This document shows, one piece after another, positions 47,401 through 58,627 of a stretch of 64,000 nucleotides of DNA. Within the stretch, counting starts at the first letter, position 1. Every line of letters starts with the position of its first letter. This DNA comes from Phoronis australis (taxonomy: Eukaryota > Phoronida > Phoronidae). The notes beneath the pieces are model-generated. The model saw nothing but the letters and a program-made list of their open reading frames with translations. It was not told the origin of the DNA and did not search any database. Location: positions 351,290-415,289 of the forward strand of contig NMRA01000325.1 of the NCBI GenBank assembly GCA_002633005.1. Direction: 5' to 3'. Position numbers and translations under genes: made by a program.

Positions 47401-49789
47401 AGAAGCTGTCAATTTATGAACTTTCATGACAAACAATTTAGAGAATGGTAAACATAAATCCAACATAAAGCAACACCAGAAGATTTTCTGAAATAGTAGT
47501 TAACTTGAAGGTATCAATACTGACTATTTGTGGACAACATTTCAGTAGATCCCGTCACTGTGAACATGTTAATTTGACAAATGGGAAACAAAATTAGGGT
47601 AGAACTGTTACAGCACCGCACTATTTACATACAAAAGGTTAATGCGTGCCTTACGGTATAACAAAACCTATGTAATAAGAGCTGGCTTAAAATTATATAG
47701 AAATATAAAATGCAAGCTGTAAAAGATGAACGTGTTGGTAAAATACATCAGAACAGAGCAAAATGGTTACAAATTACGATGGGTATGCGTTAACTTTTTA
47801 AGCAAAGCACATGAAAGTAAATGACTTTTAAGTTGGAAGAATTTAATATAACATTCACATCCACATCCACATGAGGGATGGTCTTTGGCTACTACGTGTT
47901 CAATATAACATGTAAGGGCTAAACAGAGCAAAAATCTGGACATGTCCAGAAAAATGACCCATTTAGTGAAGCAGACACCCCATCAATAATAATGGCCATA
48001 CCAAGTAACATTGTGGCACAGTGGCAAATAATGTTATCATGATGAACAGGAGGCCTAGGTCATACAAACAGTGGAGGTCAATAGTTAAATGATGAATGCA
48101 TAGTTATGAGGTGTTCACTGACCACAGCATATTAATGTCTCATAGAATATTTTTTGCAAATAATCAAATGGATAAAAAAGACAGAGAGTTTCGTGCAGAG
48201 TTCTCCACAACAGAAAGTTCGATGGGAATAACAAATTCATGGTCGTGTTTGAAAGTCCATAATTATTGAATCAAAGTCCATATTCAATCTGTGGAGAGTT
48301 TGGAAGGTAAATGAACTCCTTTTACTAGCAGTGTCAAAAGTTCAAATATCCTGATTTGCTTAAAGAAATAACTAATCTCCCAAATGTTCAAACTCATGGC
48401 ATAGAATTTCAAAATCCACACAAGAAATGTAAACTTGTTAAGGTGAAATTTAAACTCCTTATTACAACGAGTCAAAAACAGGTTGTAGAGAACAGTATAC
48501 TTACAATTTTACAAATGGGTGAAAAAAATGGTTCATAGAAAACTTAAAAAAGCAATTGATACAAAATCAAGTTTTTGTTTATTTGCAGCAAGTGATCTGG
48601 TGTGGATAACAAAAGAGACCAATTCCACAGATCTAGCAGTGTTCACTCTATACTTGGAAACAATGGGGTCCAATGGATCCAACTTAAAAAATACGGCCCA
48701 TTTCACTTTCTAGGACTTTGCAAAAACACTCCAGAAATCAAATCACTAGTCTCATCTAATCTCATCTAGGCGTTGTCCATCCACTGCAGGATGTAGCCCT
48801 CCGACAATGCCTTCCAACTTGTTCAAGAGACAGAACAAATCACTAGTACAGCATAATATATTAGAAAAAGGAGAAAGATCGCTGCAGTATTTTTATTCAT
48901 GGAAACAGAGGAAGAATGAAAAAATGATTGTGCTTCTAAAGGTTAATGACCCAATATCTAAAAGTTTGTACATTCAGCCAAATATCTACAAGTCAGATGT
49001 CTGTACATTCAGTCAAATATCTACAAAACAACAGAATTTAACTCAAGAAAAATAGATATTTTCTGAAAGTAGAAAACCTGTATAGTTTGATTTCTGAACT
49101 TATACCAATGTGCCATTGATTGGGTCATGTGACCATTTATTTTTTATTGAAACTACCGGTAAGCAAAATATAAAAATAGAATAAATAAAAAGACCAAATT
49201 TCATTTAAAAACTAACAGCGTTTTGTAGAACAGAGCATATTGTACCACTTATCTGAAAGTTTCACATGAATCCAATTGACATGATGTTCTGAAGTTAGCC
49301 ATGTTTAGAATTTTGCTAGGATTCTCTGTACCTTTAAATTATTTCTGACAACTTCACAAAATTGCGTCCACAGTAACACACCTATCAACTGATTATCAGC
49401 CATCTTAAGACTAGCTGCATCATGTGATCGAAATATACTGGATTTGGCGAACACCGTACGTCAATTTATGATAGTTTTAATTATTACTTACCTAAGTTTA
49501 GTGGGTGACCCACACCCAGTTGGATTAAGTGATATCATTTTTGGTGGAAAATCCCACAAAATGAAAACCAGCAGAGACCATGCAATCTGAACCAAGTAAA
49601 ATTAGGTGGCAGTAGTGTTATGAGGCTGAGGACACAATGTACCAGGGGTGGTGCAAATCACATGGTGTAAGTGGTCATATCCAGGATGTCGTCAATCTGA
49701 CACCCTTGAAGTGGGGTATAACAGGTCAGAGGAGTTAGCTATCACAGCTAGTCACTTGTAACTTAATACAACTGATTTGTTTGGTTTCA
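44459..49789. other. gene-free intergenic region
   Basis: About 5.3 kb, AT-rich, with no gene recognised on either strand. Minor features: a CACATCCACATCCACATG stretch at about 47861 and a duplicated GTACATTCAG.CAAATATCTACAA segment at 48968-49027. Confidence 0.4.
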
Positions 49790-50445
49790 AAAAATGTGTA
49801 CACCAATTATCTATTGGACAAAATTACTGGATATGGAAGAACAAAGGTACCCACTGAAGTGTTATAGTATGCTTAGGGAACAAAGTGAAAATGGTAATTG
49901 TAACTGGGCACACCCTTGTCGAAGAACTTTTGTCTAGGTACGGCTATGGAGAAGTGTGGTTATTTGGCCCAGGCAATAGTGCTGAGTATATTATGGTATT
50001 CAAACAGAGATTACTGGATTGTGGCATACAGGAATGGCAACTGGAAATAGGTAGCTCAAATAAATATGAATTTTATAGTCTTATTAAACGTGATCTTGTC
50101 AGCGAGCAATACGTGAATTGCTTAAGCGCCTATTCAAGAAAAATACTTGTGCAATTTCGGTGTTCAGGTAACTCACTTAATATAGAGAAAGGGAGACATA
50201 TGGGTATTACTAGAAGTGAGAGAATATGCGACATATGCTATCTGGGTGAAATTGAAGATGAGCCTCATTTCATGTGTCGATGCCCTGTTCTTGGAGACCT
50301 TAAAAGAACTCTTCTTCCAGAGCTTGTCAATGTTAATTATTCTCTTGTTAGGTTATTCCAACAGAAAAATCATGACAGCATCCAACGCCTCGCATTGTAT
50401 ATTCAGAAGGCTATGGGTTTAAGAGAACAACTGCTCTCCGTGTAA
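49790..50445 (+). pseudogene. 3' fragment of a LINE (non-LTR retrotransposon) reverse transcriptase
   Basis: The long frame from about 49885 to the stop at 50445 contains ELLSRYGYGEVW, FKQRLLDCGIQEWQLEI and ILVQFRCSGNSLNIEKGRH. It then has a C-terminal zinc-knuckle-like block RICDICYLGEIEDEPHFMCRCP (C-x2-C...H-x3-C-x-C), typical of the end of ORF2 in invertebrate LINEs. Upstream (about 49790-49895) a different frame gives YWTKLLDMEEQRYPLKCYSM and LREQSENGNCNWA, the expected preceding segment, so one base has been lost or gained near 49895. The polymerase core is absent: this is a 5'-truncated, frameshifted copy. A 3' UTR with CAATAAAC and an ATT array follows. Confidence 0.8.
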
Positions 50446-50514
50446 ATATTCTGAATATATGTTTGAATTTATGTATTTATGTATGAGTAGGTAAAGCCTA
50501 CGATATACAATAAA

Positions 50515-50515
<1 letters not shown>

Positions 50516-50564
<49 letters not shown>
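50516..50564 (+). repeat. ATT microsatellite, LINE 3' tail
   Basis: About 16 copies of ATT directly after GATATACAATAAAC, 70 bases past the stop of the LINE fragment. It marks the 3' end of that insertion. Confidence 0.85.
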
Positions 50565-50565
<1 letters not shown>

Positions 50566-53330
50566 AGATACATTTTATCCACAGTGGACTTGACCTCATT
50601 CATCAAATGTCTGTCGTGACCTCACTGCAAGTTACAAAGTCCATGTTGTACAGTCAATGTTATAAGATGAAGATATACAAAACATCAAACTGTTAACACT
50701 GAAAGACCCACAACACCTCTTTGGCGACCAGTCCAGATACAAAACTAAGACGCTGGAGTTCAGAGTTCAAATCATACATGGGCCCTTTGGATTCTTCATC
50801 ATTGATACCCAACTATAGTTTGATGCAACAATTTACATATATGTACTGTCCTCAGAGGCAGATGGAGAACGGGCATTCCAAGATGTTGAGATTGCTGCTG
50901 GGACCTGATACTAGGTGGCACCCATTCTATGAAATTCAGAAGAGTGCAAAGAAAATACAGGGCTTCTAGGTGACTGAGTTGAATGTACAAAAAGTCCAAA
51001 CTGAATCACTTGCCTTTGGTCGACCAGTCTAGACAAAAAAGAACAACATGGCAGTGACCAGGGTTCAAATCCAGCCTAGACCAGGTGTCTTACAACAGTT
51101 TTTGGAAAAAGAGGGAACGTCTGGTCACCTTTATAACAATTGTAATGAAGAGGTACATTTCTGCCTCATCTATACAATTTTTGTGACTCAAGCCCTAAGC
51201 TAAAAAACAATGCAGGCAAGACTAATCAAACTTCAAACCCACAATGACCTATGTGTGCTATATTTAACTGATTTAATGATGGATTTGGTCACAGAACAAA
51301 CAGGGATACCTTAAAAGTTTTTTGAATAGCATTACACTAGTACATTGATTCTTCACAGAGCCCTGCACTGCTGAGCAAGGCATTTCCCTCACATAAGCAC
51401 TTTCACTGCAAGCACAGGCACTCATATATGAGATGGCCACTCAACTTGACACAATAACATAACACATATACAACACTAATTCTTTCTTACCTGCCCAACC
51501 GATGCTCCTTGAACAACTCAAATCACAGCAATGTAGAGGAAAATTACACGAGACGCTTACTAGTATGAAAATCCTTGACATATCCATTTAATACATTTGC
51601 TGATGCCAATTAAAATGATCAGTACCTCAATATTAATTACCAAGTAAAAATTCTTATCAAATGCATTTTACATGTGAAAGTTCTTAGTAAAGAACACTCT
51701 TCACCCATCTACCAGTGCAAATGGTTCTATGATCTCTTATCAGTAACCTCTCTTTCAGTATGTCACAAAAGGTGTTGTTTTCAATTGATGTTTTAACAAC
51801 ATTGTGAGAATGTGGTTAGCCTCATGAGCACACACACTGGTCACATAGGCACCTTCGTGTGACTTAAGGTAATTTTTATTGGTAAAGTTGTCAACAAATG
51901 TAAGTAACACATGAATTGAAAGTGTCAAATATGTACACAAAAAAATCTGATGTAATTTACCCCCAGACAGCCATGATTGCTTAGGTTAACTCTAGAGAAT
52001 AAACCTACATTGCTCAAAGTTATATTTAATAAGTAGGCAAGCAATTAAAACCCATTATTTCACAATGATGTAGGGCAGAAACAACAAAACAAACGTTACC
52101 ACATTCAAGCTCTAGATGCCGAAACGATAAACTTAAGAAGATAAGAAGATTATTTACAGACAGGTAAGGTAAAAAAACACAAAAGAACTTGCATAAATAT
52201 ACAGATATAAATACTAATGGTTCCCAAACAAAAGACATATGTTATACAGTACAAACACAGTAACCAAGTACTTAAAGGTTTTTCAGGTCACTACGGTATC
52301 TTACAGGAAGTTTGTTCCACACCTTGGTTGCGAATGGAGTTTAATCCAAGTATAATGGAACCTACAAGCAGTTGGCCAATCAGCCAGGCATTGATGTCAC
52401 AAGTAAAATGTTGGCAGTTTAGGCAAACCTCATTTATCCAGTTTGCTTCAACTCTATTTGCTGTCCTTTCACTATGAAACCTACTTCAAAATATCATGCG
52501 CCTGAACATGCAATTTCAAACAGAAATTTGTTCAAAATATCCACTTCATGAAAGTTGCATATGACCGCACTTCAAACTTCATAAGAGAATAATGGCATTG
52601 CCATTAACCAAAGAAGAGTGTAGTTTTTTATGACATAAATGCTGTCCTAGTGAAGACAAGGACATATAATGTTGACTATTACAACAATTTTTTTGGAAGT
52701 GCTTCCTGAGGGAATTGTTGTACATTTTCTACTTATAATAGTGTCAAATCCAGCATGCCTGTGGCAGAGCTGAAAGTGCAGAGCTTGGAATGACCAATGA
52801 TAAAACCAAGAAAATTTTCCAGGTAATGTATCATTCCACAAATAAATAAGTTTGTGCAATAGAAATATTTTTGTGTTGTAAAATGTAACCGAAATAAATG
52901 TTTTTGCATGAATAAAGTTATGATACAAAAGATACAAAAAAGAGGATACTGGAAATCAAATAAGAGGAAATCGAAACCAAAAAAGAGGAAATGCTCTTAA
53001 AAGAGGAAAATTCCAAGACCCGAGAGTGAGCAATACAGTGCAGAGGCACTCATTCATACCGTTGGCGTAATGGTTGTTGTGAATTTTGGTTCAAGGTGTG
53101 ACGTACCATCAAGACCTCAATAACTGTTTACAATATGACAACATTGACCTATTGACTGACAAGATTTTGGTAACGTTCGATTCCGCTTATGCTTCTAATT
53201 CCAAAAATATTTGAACTTGCCTCTAACTCATTTCATTACTATTTTATCGTCAAATTTCTGTTCACACTATTTGCTGGTTGACGTCGCCATGTTCGGTCAA
53301 CTCGAGATTACAACGACACCTGTGACTTCA
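50565..53330. other. gene-free intergenic region
   Basis: No gene recognised. Two similar short segments, GGCGACCAGTCCAGA...GAGTTCAAATC (about 50723-50772) and GGTCGACCAGTCTAGA...GGGTTCAAATCC (about 51017-51070), each carry a B-box-like motif and may be decayed tRNA-derived repeats. A stretch at 52930-53010 repeats AAGAGGAAA about five times. Confidence 0.4.
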
Positions 53331-53461
53331 GGTGTGATGTACAACCAGATAAAGCCACTCTAAGCTGCTTGCCAAGTAGCAAGTGCATCTTGGCTGAACA
53401 GTTTTGACGCTCAGCTCTCACACACGGGTTCAAGTCCCGGAGCCACTGAAACTTTCTACAT
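53331..53461 (+). repeat. tRNA-like dispersed repeat, copy 1
   Basis: Shares GTGTGATGTACA.CCAGATAAAG, GCTCAGCTCTCA and ACGGGTTCAAGTCCCGGAG with 53783-53916. GGTTCAAGTCC (53427-53437) is a near-perfect B-box flanked by a CCGGG/CCCGG T-arm stem. The A-box candidate TGGCTGAACAG (53391) is only 36 bases upstream, short for a tRNA. Confidence 0.5.
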
Positions 53462-53693
53462 TGGCACCCAACAACAATAGAAGCCACAACCAGATGGGAT
53501 GTTAGCACTCTTCTCGAGGAAGAGTCATACTCCAACAACTGCAGAAGAAACCCAGACAGGAGACATGGCCGACCTGAGGGGGCAGGTGGCAAACTTGATT
53601 CAAGGAGGGAAGTGTTGTGCATGGGTGGCGCAGCACTGAAGTGGGGAGGGGGCACAAAACCCCACAGCCCCCTGTGATGCACCGCGCATAGAC

Positions 53694-53763
53694 CATGGGC
53701 GGCATATCACTGAAAAAAGTGGGGGCTATAGCCTCCCCAGCCCCCTATGGTATGCCGCCCATG
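53694..53763. mobile_element. 70-bp palindromic MITE
   Basis: CATGGGCGGCATA at the left is exactly inverted at the right (TATGCCGCCCATG), and the middle GGGGGCTATAGCC...CCAGCCCCC is also partly self-complementary. A related inverted copy is at 54406-54479. Confidence 0.6.
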
Positions 53764-53782
53764 TTATGACACTGATTTCTCG

Positions 53783-53916
53783 GTGTGATGTACACCCAGA
53801 TAAAGCCTTTCTAAGTCGCTTGTCAAGTGGCAATTGCCTCTGCTGAACGGTTTGGATGCTCAGCTCTCATACATCCAACACGGGTTCAAGTCCCGGAGTC
53901 ACCCCCATTTTCTACA
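53783..53916 (+). repeat. tRNA-like dispersed repeat, copy 2
   Basis: Homologous to 53331-53461. Here the A-box-like CTGCTGAACGG (53840) and B-box GGTTCAAGTCC (53883-53893) are 43 bases apart, the normal tRNA spacing, because of a few extra bases (CATCCAA) that copy 1 lacks. No closed acceptor stem is seen, so a SINE-like or tRNA-relic origin is more likely than a working tRNA. Confidence 0.5.
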
Positions 53917-54405
53917 GACATGTAGCTGGTATACCAGACAAACTGCACTATCAATACCATGATTATACTACATCTACACGACTACCTACACTGACAGTAG
54001 GCAATGACCATTGCCTCTGCTGGACCTACCAGTTGAGGCGATGAAGCTCCTACAGGGGCTCCATAGGCCGGAAGCTTTTCGGCACTGGCTAAAGCATGAA
54101 AGTGACGTTTTTATAAATATCTTTTGCGCATATAGGGACACCTTAGGAGCTTGTCAATGTGTTTAATTCCTTCCAACTCGAACAAATACTCCCGTTATCA
54201 AACTTTTTCTTCAAGCAGTCCCTATTTCAGTTCCCAAAATCATGAACTTATCATTTTCACTCGGCGCATGCCAAGAGATATGACCTCATTCTTTTAACCA
54301 GGTCAGAAGTTGCAGTCCTACTGGCGAACTTTGAAAGCTGAAGTCCCCGCCCTCTGCGTACGTGCTGCCGGTAACCAGCCGTGCATTTGCTGTGTTGTTA
54401 AGACG

Positions 54406-54479
54406 TAGGCGGTGCACTATAGGGGGCTGGAGCTGGGGAGGCTATAGCCCCTCACTTTTTCAGTGCCACGTCGCCCATA
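54406..54479. mobile_element. short palindromic MITE nested in the 3.8-kb element
   Basis: GGGGGCTGGAGCTGGGGAGG, CTATAGCCCC, CACTTTTTCAGTG match in reverse the MITE at 53694-53763; its ends (GGCGGTGCA and ACGTCGCCC) are more diverged. Confidence 0.5.
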
Positions 54480-55638
54480 AAAGAACAGTTAATTTTGCCG
54501 AAAACTAGACAAATTTCGGGGTGATAGTAGCCTACCAGTTTTGTTATCCGTTAATTATTGACGATCTCCGTTCAGTACGTATGAACGTTATTTATGCAAG
54601 GGCAGATTAAACGATGTTGACATACTGTCCTTAGAAAATCGCGGTTTCAACTAGCGTAACTCCAAATCCAGTAATGTGTACAGTTTGTGAGGCGTGAAAC
54701 TGATGCTAATACATAGCTGATTTTCTGAATTGGAAACACTATCAAGTGACCATCAAATACTAAATCAGATTTTCCACAGATGTAGTAATGCGTGTAAAGT
54801 CACTTTGGTATCGTATCTTACGTACACCGAGGCCTCGCTCATGTAATACTCGTGTGATCTTTCATGAATTTTATGTCAACTGGAAGCATGGTTTGAACAG
54901 TATCATGGATTATGATATGTGTTCGTCAGTGAGTGTTTTGGAAAATGAAAAAGACCAATTTTTAAGATTAGGGAGTATACAAAAGGGCCACAAATTTTGC
55001 GTGAACGCTGTATCTGTTAGTGGTTATGCGTTTTTTTTTTTCCTAAAAGAGTGAGGATTCAATATGCAACTTAGTCTTCACAGGCAATTTAGTTCTAAAT
55101 CACGGGTACACGACCATCGTCTGCTAAGTCGGAGCGAATTTTTAACAATCGGAGGGTTTGGCCGTTTTCAACGCAAGGCGAAAATGGTGACGAACACAGA
55201 CGTCAAAGTTAACGACATTGGCTTTCTCTCGCCATAATTTTGAAATAACTGTTGACATGGGGATGGTTTATTTTTTACAACTAAGATTTCCTTAATTGAG
55301 CGATCTATCTGAAGAAAGAATATTATTGTCTTGAAAGAATATGCGTCCTTTTTCCCAAGGGCACAAGAATAGTGAGGTGTCTGCCGGTATACTCGTTAGG
55401 CCTAATGAAGTTTTCAGTGAAGCTTGTCATGTATGCAAAAAACATTTTTTTAATAAATCTACAGAACAAATTGAAAACAATATCACACTGGAGAATTTCT
55501 GTTTACTCACCAAGTTGCTGTCACGGTGCCCACACATGAACAGCTGTAGGATGATCCATTTAGACAAATGATCGACGATTTTCCTGATTGTACAGAAGGC
55601 AGCATAAGGAGAACGGAGATGGCACCAGTGGCCAAGAT

Positions 55639-56931
55639 TCAAGTTTCTAGATGACATAGTCCTGAATATTTGTAACAATGTGGGGTGGCAATATCGAGCA
55701 GTAAACACAACTGTTCCCAAGTGAAGTTGGTCATTGCGGATTCAGGCGCAAGGTCTATATTCGCAGGGGTTGCTTCTTTTCGCAAGGCCTTTACTTTTTT
55801 CTTGACCTCGTGCATTATGATTTGGAGCATTGTATCCTTGCCCCTCTTTGTTCGAGAAAGCGCCCTTACGGCAACTGGTACACTGCGATTTTCTAAATTT
55901 CTCCTTATAACTTTCGCATGCCCTCGCTTTATTTCCATCGGTGTTGACTTGGTATTTGAAATTACAAGAAGGCATTGAGAATATTCAAGAGACACTGCGC
56001 ACAAGACATTGAAAGATAAGTTAAGAATTTGGACAGGGCAGTTGAATTTTGAGCTCAATGTTAATGCGCGCACCAAGCTTTTAAAATGGGGGGCTTAGCT
56101 TTTTGACGATGTGGACCTCATACTAACAAAAAGCAGGAGGACTAAATAAATGGGGTACCACGTTCAGAGCTCTGAATTGTGAGTTTGCGCCTATTTAGGG
56201 GACTTTTGTTACGTTTTTCACGGACTTCTTGTTTCTCTGAGGCGGATCTATTAGCTCACTTCGCCAAATGGGAGGTCTCCTTCGAGCCCCCCTGGGTGCG
56301 TGCATGATGTTTACCTTATATATTTCTGTCGCGAACGCCAATCACAAACAGTGAAACAGCTTGGTTGTCATTTTGCCATTCACTGGCATTTGGGGCCCAT
56401 TTCAACAAAATATAGCACATTGCGTTTTTTCACCTAAACACGGTCCCACGGTCTCATTCTCATTTGAGGCAGGCCAAATACCACAACAGGAACTCATGTA
56501 GTGGCCTGTAACTTAACATGAAACTTGAAATGAAGCTTACAGAAAACAAAAACTTTGCATATAAGTACCTTTCTTTTTTTCTTGCCAGTAGATCATCGTC
56601 CAATGGCCGTTTTCTTATTCTTTCTTCCTTTCTATCATCCTCTGCCTTTTCAAAGAGATACGTTTCGTTCCGACATTTGGATGTGAAAATCTCTTTCTAT
56701 GCTTTAAGCTTTATTTGAGCTTTAACAATTCCCCCGAGACAATAAAAACAAGTATAACACAGCGCTTTCTCACAAACCGACTTTTTGTCTTTAGCGAGGG
56801 AAGCAACGAAACGTAAGTTTCACACAACGCTATCTCTACGGTTACGCCTCCGTACTTCAATGTCCTTCAAGGACGCCTTTTGGCTTTTTAAAAGGTTCGT
56901 TGCAATTCATGCAACGCTTCTCACCGTCCAT
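55639..56931 (-). pseudogene. degenerate transposon-type gene: Cys-rich N-terminus plus FTWEQL segment
   Basis: ATG at 56931 begins MDGEKRCMNCNEPFKKPK (a C-x2-C). After a frameshift, one other frame runs to about 56566 with FVASLAKDKKSVCEKALCYT and CFYC (a second C-x2-C), then RNETYLFEKAEDDRKEERIR and KRPLDDDLLARKKER, broken by two in-frame stops. A later piece (56076-55639) reads TMLQIIMHEVKKKVKALRKE, then SAMTNFTWEQLCLLL and ATPHC. A CxxC pair followed by a K/R-rich linker and an 'E..ALxK....F.WE.L' segment resembles a large, uncharacterised multicopy family in marine invertebrate genomes that I recall only by pattern (possibly the DUF6589-associated group). It lies inside the inverted repeats of the 3.8-kb element, so it is probably that element's own gene, now dead. 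Confidence 0.5.
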
Positions 56932-57835
56932 GTTAATACTGAACTGCAACGTGTATACATATCTTAATTTGTAAGTCAGTATCACTGTGTCTGTGTCATC
57001 GTTGGTCTGCAAGAATCATGACCACTCAATGAAATGGTCCAGTTGATTTCGTATGAGATCATACTTAAATTTACCAACTGGCGGTTAGATCATGTTTTGA
57101 GCAAAACTGGCACTGAACAGACACATTTAATAATTACAGTTAAATACATTAAAATAAAGTGAATAAACCTAGAAACTTGTCCGTTACCTGTTGCAAATGA
57201 ATTTCGGAAAACGAATCATCTGAACCCTAACTTAACAACCTTTTAAACATTAAAATGTCAAATGTGTGCACAAAGACTATTAAGTGTCATATCAACAGCA
57301 TTTATTTTTATCAAATACAAACAATAATTCATTAAACACAACCAGTTTCAAGTAAGGCCAATTAATTAAAGACAAGTAGTGGTTGCCCGCTGAGACATTG
57401 CCATGGCATTTTGGAAACAAACATTTGACTGACAAGACCGCAATTTCTCAGCTTTGGCCTATTTAAAGATTGAGGTCATGAAGTCATATTACCTAGCGAG
57501 CGAGCGCGGTAAAAATTGGAGCGTGCGCAGTGTAAAAATGGTGAGTTCACGATTTTGGGAACTGAAAGATGGACTGCTCAAAGAAAAAGTTTGATAACGG
57601 GAGTATTTGTTCGAGTTGGAAGGAATTAAACACATCGACAAGCTCCTAAGGTGTCCCTCTGCGCGCAAAAGGTATTTATAAAAAAGTGACTTTGATGCTT
57701 TAGTCAGTGCGCGGCATAATTCGCCGAGAAGCTTCCGGCATATGGAGCCCTATAGAAGCTTCATCGCCTCAACTAGTAGGGCCAGCAGAGGCAATGGTCA
57801 TTGCCTACAATGAGTCACTGTGTGACAGGTCCACT

Positions 57836-57942
57836 CACTTTCTCGACAGTCTTTTTAAGTTTTTTGCAAGACTGAAAATGAAATTGCCATGAGTCATGTC
57901 AATTTCATTTTCAGTCTTGCAAAAAAGACTGTCGAGAAAGTG
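57836..57942. repeat. 107-bp near-perfect palindrome
   Basis: CACTTTCTCGACAGTC, then T/A-rich bases, TTGCAAGACTGAAAATGAAA are mirrored as TTTCATTTTCAGTCTTGCAA ... GACTGTCGAGAAAGTG. The arms are about 45 bp around a loop containing CATGAGTCATG. It lies just 28 bases outside the right end of the 3.8-kb transposon. Possibly a minimal foldback element. Confidence 0.8.
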
Positions 57943-58353
57943 TTATCTTAGTAGCTCTCTGGTTCTCAAAGCCAGGAATTAGAATATCTTACGACAGCGG
58001 TACAATATAGAGTTCCATAAACTTTTCACTTTAACAAACCTGTTCACGTGTGTTCTTCTTCCTTACTTAGTTCGACACTCAAAACAAAGTTGGTGGGCAG
58101 AGGTAACAAGCATAGAATCAAAACTTTTTATTTTATTTTGATAAAAAAGACCAAAATATTGAGCATCGACTTCTTTTTTGTAAATATGATCAAGAAATTT
58201 TCAAGTAATTGCTGTGCTTTTTAACATTTAGTACAGAACTGCTGTAAAGATTTGGTAAGGGTTGTGTTTTGCAAGCACATCAAAATCATCCAATGACATT
58301 GAACACAAACATTTGGTGCTGATCATCACGAGGGGTGTATTTCCGGCTCAAAG
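57943..58353. other. upstream region of the NHE gene
   Basis: About 400 bases between the palindrome and the NHE start codon; should include the 5' UTR and promoter. No TATA box or other motif was assigned. Confidence 0.4.
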
Positions 58354-58627
58354 ATGGGGACTGGAGTCGTTGCACGGCTTCTTGTTGTCGTTGTTTTAAC
58401 GCGTATTGCTTTGGCTAACAATGGAAACCAGAGCGCAAAAGTCTCGAATAAGTCTGTATCCGAGATAGAAAATACGATCGAGGACAGGGCCGAGAGTGTT
58501 CACAAGATAGACAGCTTGAACATCCTTGTTTTCATAATTTTGCTGGTGTTGACGGTTCTCACCGTGTGGGGATTCAAACATTATAGGCTGCGCTTTGTGC
58601 ATGAGACAGGGTTAGCCATTACATATG
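58354..58627 (+). CDS. SLC9A6: NHE exon 1
   Basis: ATG at 58354 in a good context (CAAAGATGG). 91 codons plus one base, ending ATTACATATG before a GTGAGT donor. Includes the signal-like segment (about residues 5-21) and the first conserved membrane segment (about residues 52-72). An open frame runs past the donor but loses similarity there. Confidence 0.88.

Larger units (their letters stand above)
53997..57808. mobile_element. 3.8-kb DNA transposon with about 300-bp inverted repeats
   Basis: The left end, GTAGGCAATGACCATTGCCT, returns inverted at the right end (57808). Homology continues inward for about 300 bases: GTTGAGGCGATGAAGCT, GGGACACCTTAGGAGCTTGT, AATTCCTTCCAACTCGAACA and AATACTCCCGTTATCAAAC on the left (to about 54290) mirror 57500-57808. 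The terminal GGCAATGACCATTGCC is itself nearly palindromic. The interior carries a broken minus-strand gene (55639-56931) and a nested MITE (54406-54479). No catalytic transposase domain was recognised and no target duplication is clear. Confidence 0.7.

Noticed and set aside
55341-55571. Plus-strand frame with several Cys and His residues
   Set aside because: It lies antisense to the broken minus-strand gene of the 3.8-kb transposon; the Cys/His spacing fits no known finger.
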